Below are positions 6,088 through 6,752 of a stretch of DNA of 6,752 nucleotides, piece after piece. Both the position numbers and the translations under genes were made by a program. The notes under the pieces are model-generated. The model had not been told where the DNA came from, made no database searches, and saw only the letters and a list, made by a program, of their open reading frames with translations. The DNA comes from Rickettsiales bacterium. GTDB lineage: Bacteria; Pseudomonadota; Alphaproteobacteria; Rickettsiales; JANQQO01. Where the stretch lies: NCBI GenBank assembly GCA_028289305.1, contig JANQQO010000154.1:1-6752 (forward strand). The letters run 5' to 3'. Position 1 is the stretch's first letter; each line of letters opens with the position of its first letter.

Positions 6088-6752
6088 ATGCCCACCCCCA
6101 CCATATACACTATCCCGCCGCGCTTTTCTTTCATTGATGCGCTCGCGGCTGGCGTTATAGAACGCTTCGGGGATGATCCGCTCACCTTCTCCCGCCTTAG
6201 AATTTTTCTTCCCAATCGCCGCTCCTGCGAGGCGCTCCACCAGGCCTTGCTCCAGCATAAATCCGGCGCCCCCACTATCCTCCCACACATCAAAGCTATC
6301 GGCGATATCGATGCAGAAGAAACCGAGCTCTTCCAATACGATTTTTCTTCTGAACTCCGCACCACCTCGCCGCAGGATATCATCACCCCTGTCCAAAAAC
6401 GTTTGCTTCTCAGTAACCTCATTCAGCAGTGGCATAATACACAGGAACAAAAAGCCATCACTACCGATCACGCCACCCGCCTCGCCATTGATCTTGCGCG
6501 TTTCCTTGATGAAATGGCGCGCGAAGAATGCGATACCAGCGCTCTAAAAAACATTGTGCCAGAGGAATTAGCAGAGCACTGGCAACTCACCCTAGATTTC
6601 CTCGAGTTTCTCTCTCAAGAATGGCCGACCACCCTCACTGCACAGCAAAAAATAGACCCCATTCACCACCGTAATGCGCTGTTACACGCGCTTGCAAACA
6701 CCTGGCAGGAGCATCCACCTGCCTATCCCGTTATCGCCGCTGGCTCTACGGG
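6088..6752 (+). CDS. addB: Double-strand break repair protein AddB (alphaproteobacterial type), 3' end cut by window
   Basis: AddB is one subunit of the AddAB helicase-nuclease, which resects double-strand breaks and loads RecA, the counterpart of RecBCD. The frame stays open to the window end, giving 221 complete codons of a protein usually near 1000 residues, so only the N-terminal part is seen. Recognisable pieces are the opening TIYTIPPRFSFIDALA (5-20), IFLPNRRSCEAL (39-50), a helical region with QKRLLLSNLIQQW (103-115) and ARFLDEMAREE (137-147), and PVIAAGST (214-221), which in this family leads into a helicase-like core. The C-terminal nuclease domain would lie beyond the window. The ATG at 6088 is the only plausible start: the frame is the same as uvrA's, whose TAA lies three codons upstream. 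No Shine-Dalgarno is evident, so translation may depend on coupling to uvrA. Assignment rests on remembered family wording and the repair context. Confidence 0.85.
   Translation, partial: MPTPTIYTIPPRFSFIDALAAGVIERFGDDPLTFSRLRIFLPNRRSCEALHQALLQHKSGAPTILPHIKAIGDIDAEETELFQYDFSSELRTTSPQDIITPVQKRLLLSNLIQQWHNTQEQKAITTDHATRLAIDLARFLDEMAREECDTSALKNIVPEELAEHWQLTLDFLEFLSQEWPTTLTAQQKIDPIHHRNALLHALANTWQEHPPAYPVIAAGST

Noticed and set aside
5674..6471. 265-codon open frame on the minus strand across the uvrA-addB junction
   Set aside because: It is antisense to two conserved genes, shows no protein family signature and has no supporting ribosome site; a by-product of codon bias.

Overview
The window looks like chromosomal DNA from an alphaproteobacterium of moderate GC content. 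The main evidence is a 3' terminal AddB of the alphaproteobacterial type (opening 'IPPRFSFIDAL', then 'FLPNRR', then 'PVIAAGSTG') and a UvrA with the 'CPVSGF' and 'GVSGGGKS' wording that I associate with that class. Genus cannot be fixed from the sequence. The conserved genes strongly prefer C-ending codons (ATC, CTC, GCC, ACC).

Layout: (1) Positions 1-1722 hold the end of leuC and all of leuD, a tight operon for the two subunits of isopropylmalate isomerase (leucine synthesis). (2) Positions 1723-2032 are non-coding but full of structure. There is a 100-bp element made of four consecutive hairpins with matching TGTCA/TGACA ends, an AT-rich tract, a near-perfect sigma70 promoter (TTGACT, 17 bp, TATAAT), a palindrome lying across its -10 box, and a leader of about 114 nt that can fold into two good hairpins plus a weaker one that would cover the ribosome binding site. 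(3) Positions 2033-2452 encode an unrecognised 139-residue protein with about four membrane segments. It has its own strong Shine-Dalgarno and a strong intrinsic terminator, and its base and codon use differ from the flanks. (4) Positions 2514-2614 hold what may be a decayed dispersed repeat. (5) Positions 2615-6752 form a DNA maintenance block: ssb on the minus strand, divergent from uvrA, which is followed after 9 nt by addB (cut by the window end).

Functionally, SSB coats single-stranded DNA, UvrA recognises lesions for nucleotide excision repair, and AddB is one half of the AddAB helicase-nuclease that processes double-strand breaks. The ssb/uvrA divergent pair is a common bacterial arrangement. 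I found no alphaproteobacterial LexA box (GTTC-N7-GTTC) in the shared 104-bp control region. The part that is not routine is the self-contained, apparently regulated membrane-protein cassette at about 1884-2513 between the leucine operon and the repair genes, with repeat elements on both sides. No CRISPR array, tRNA, rRNA or complete insertion sequence was seen.
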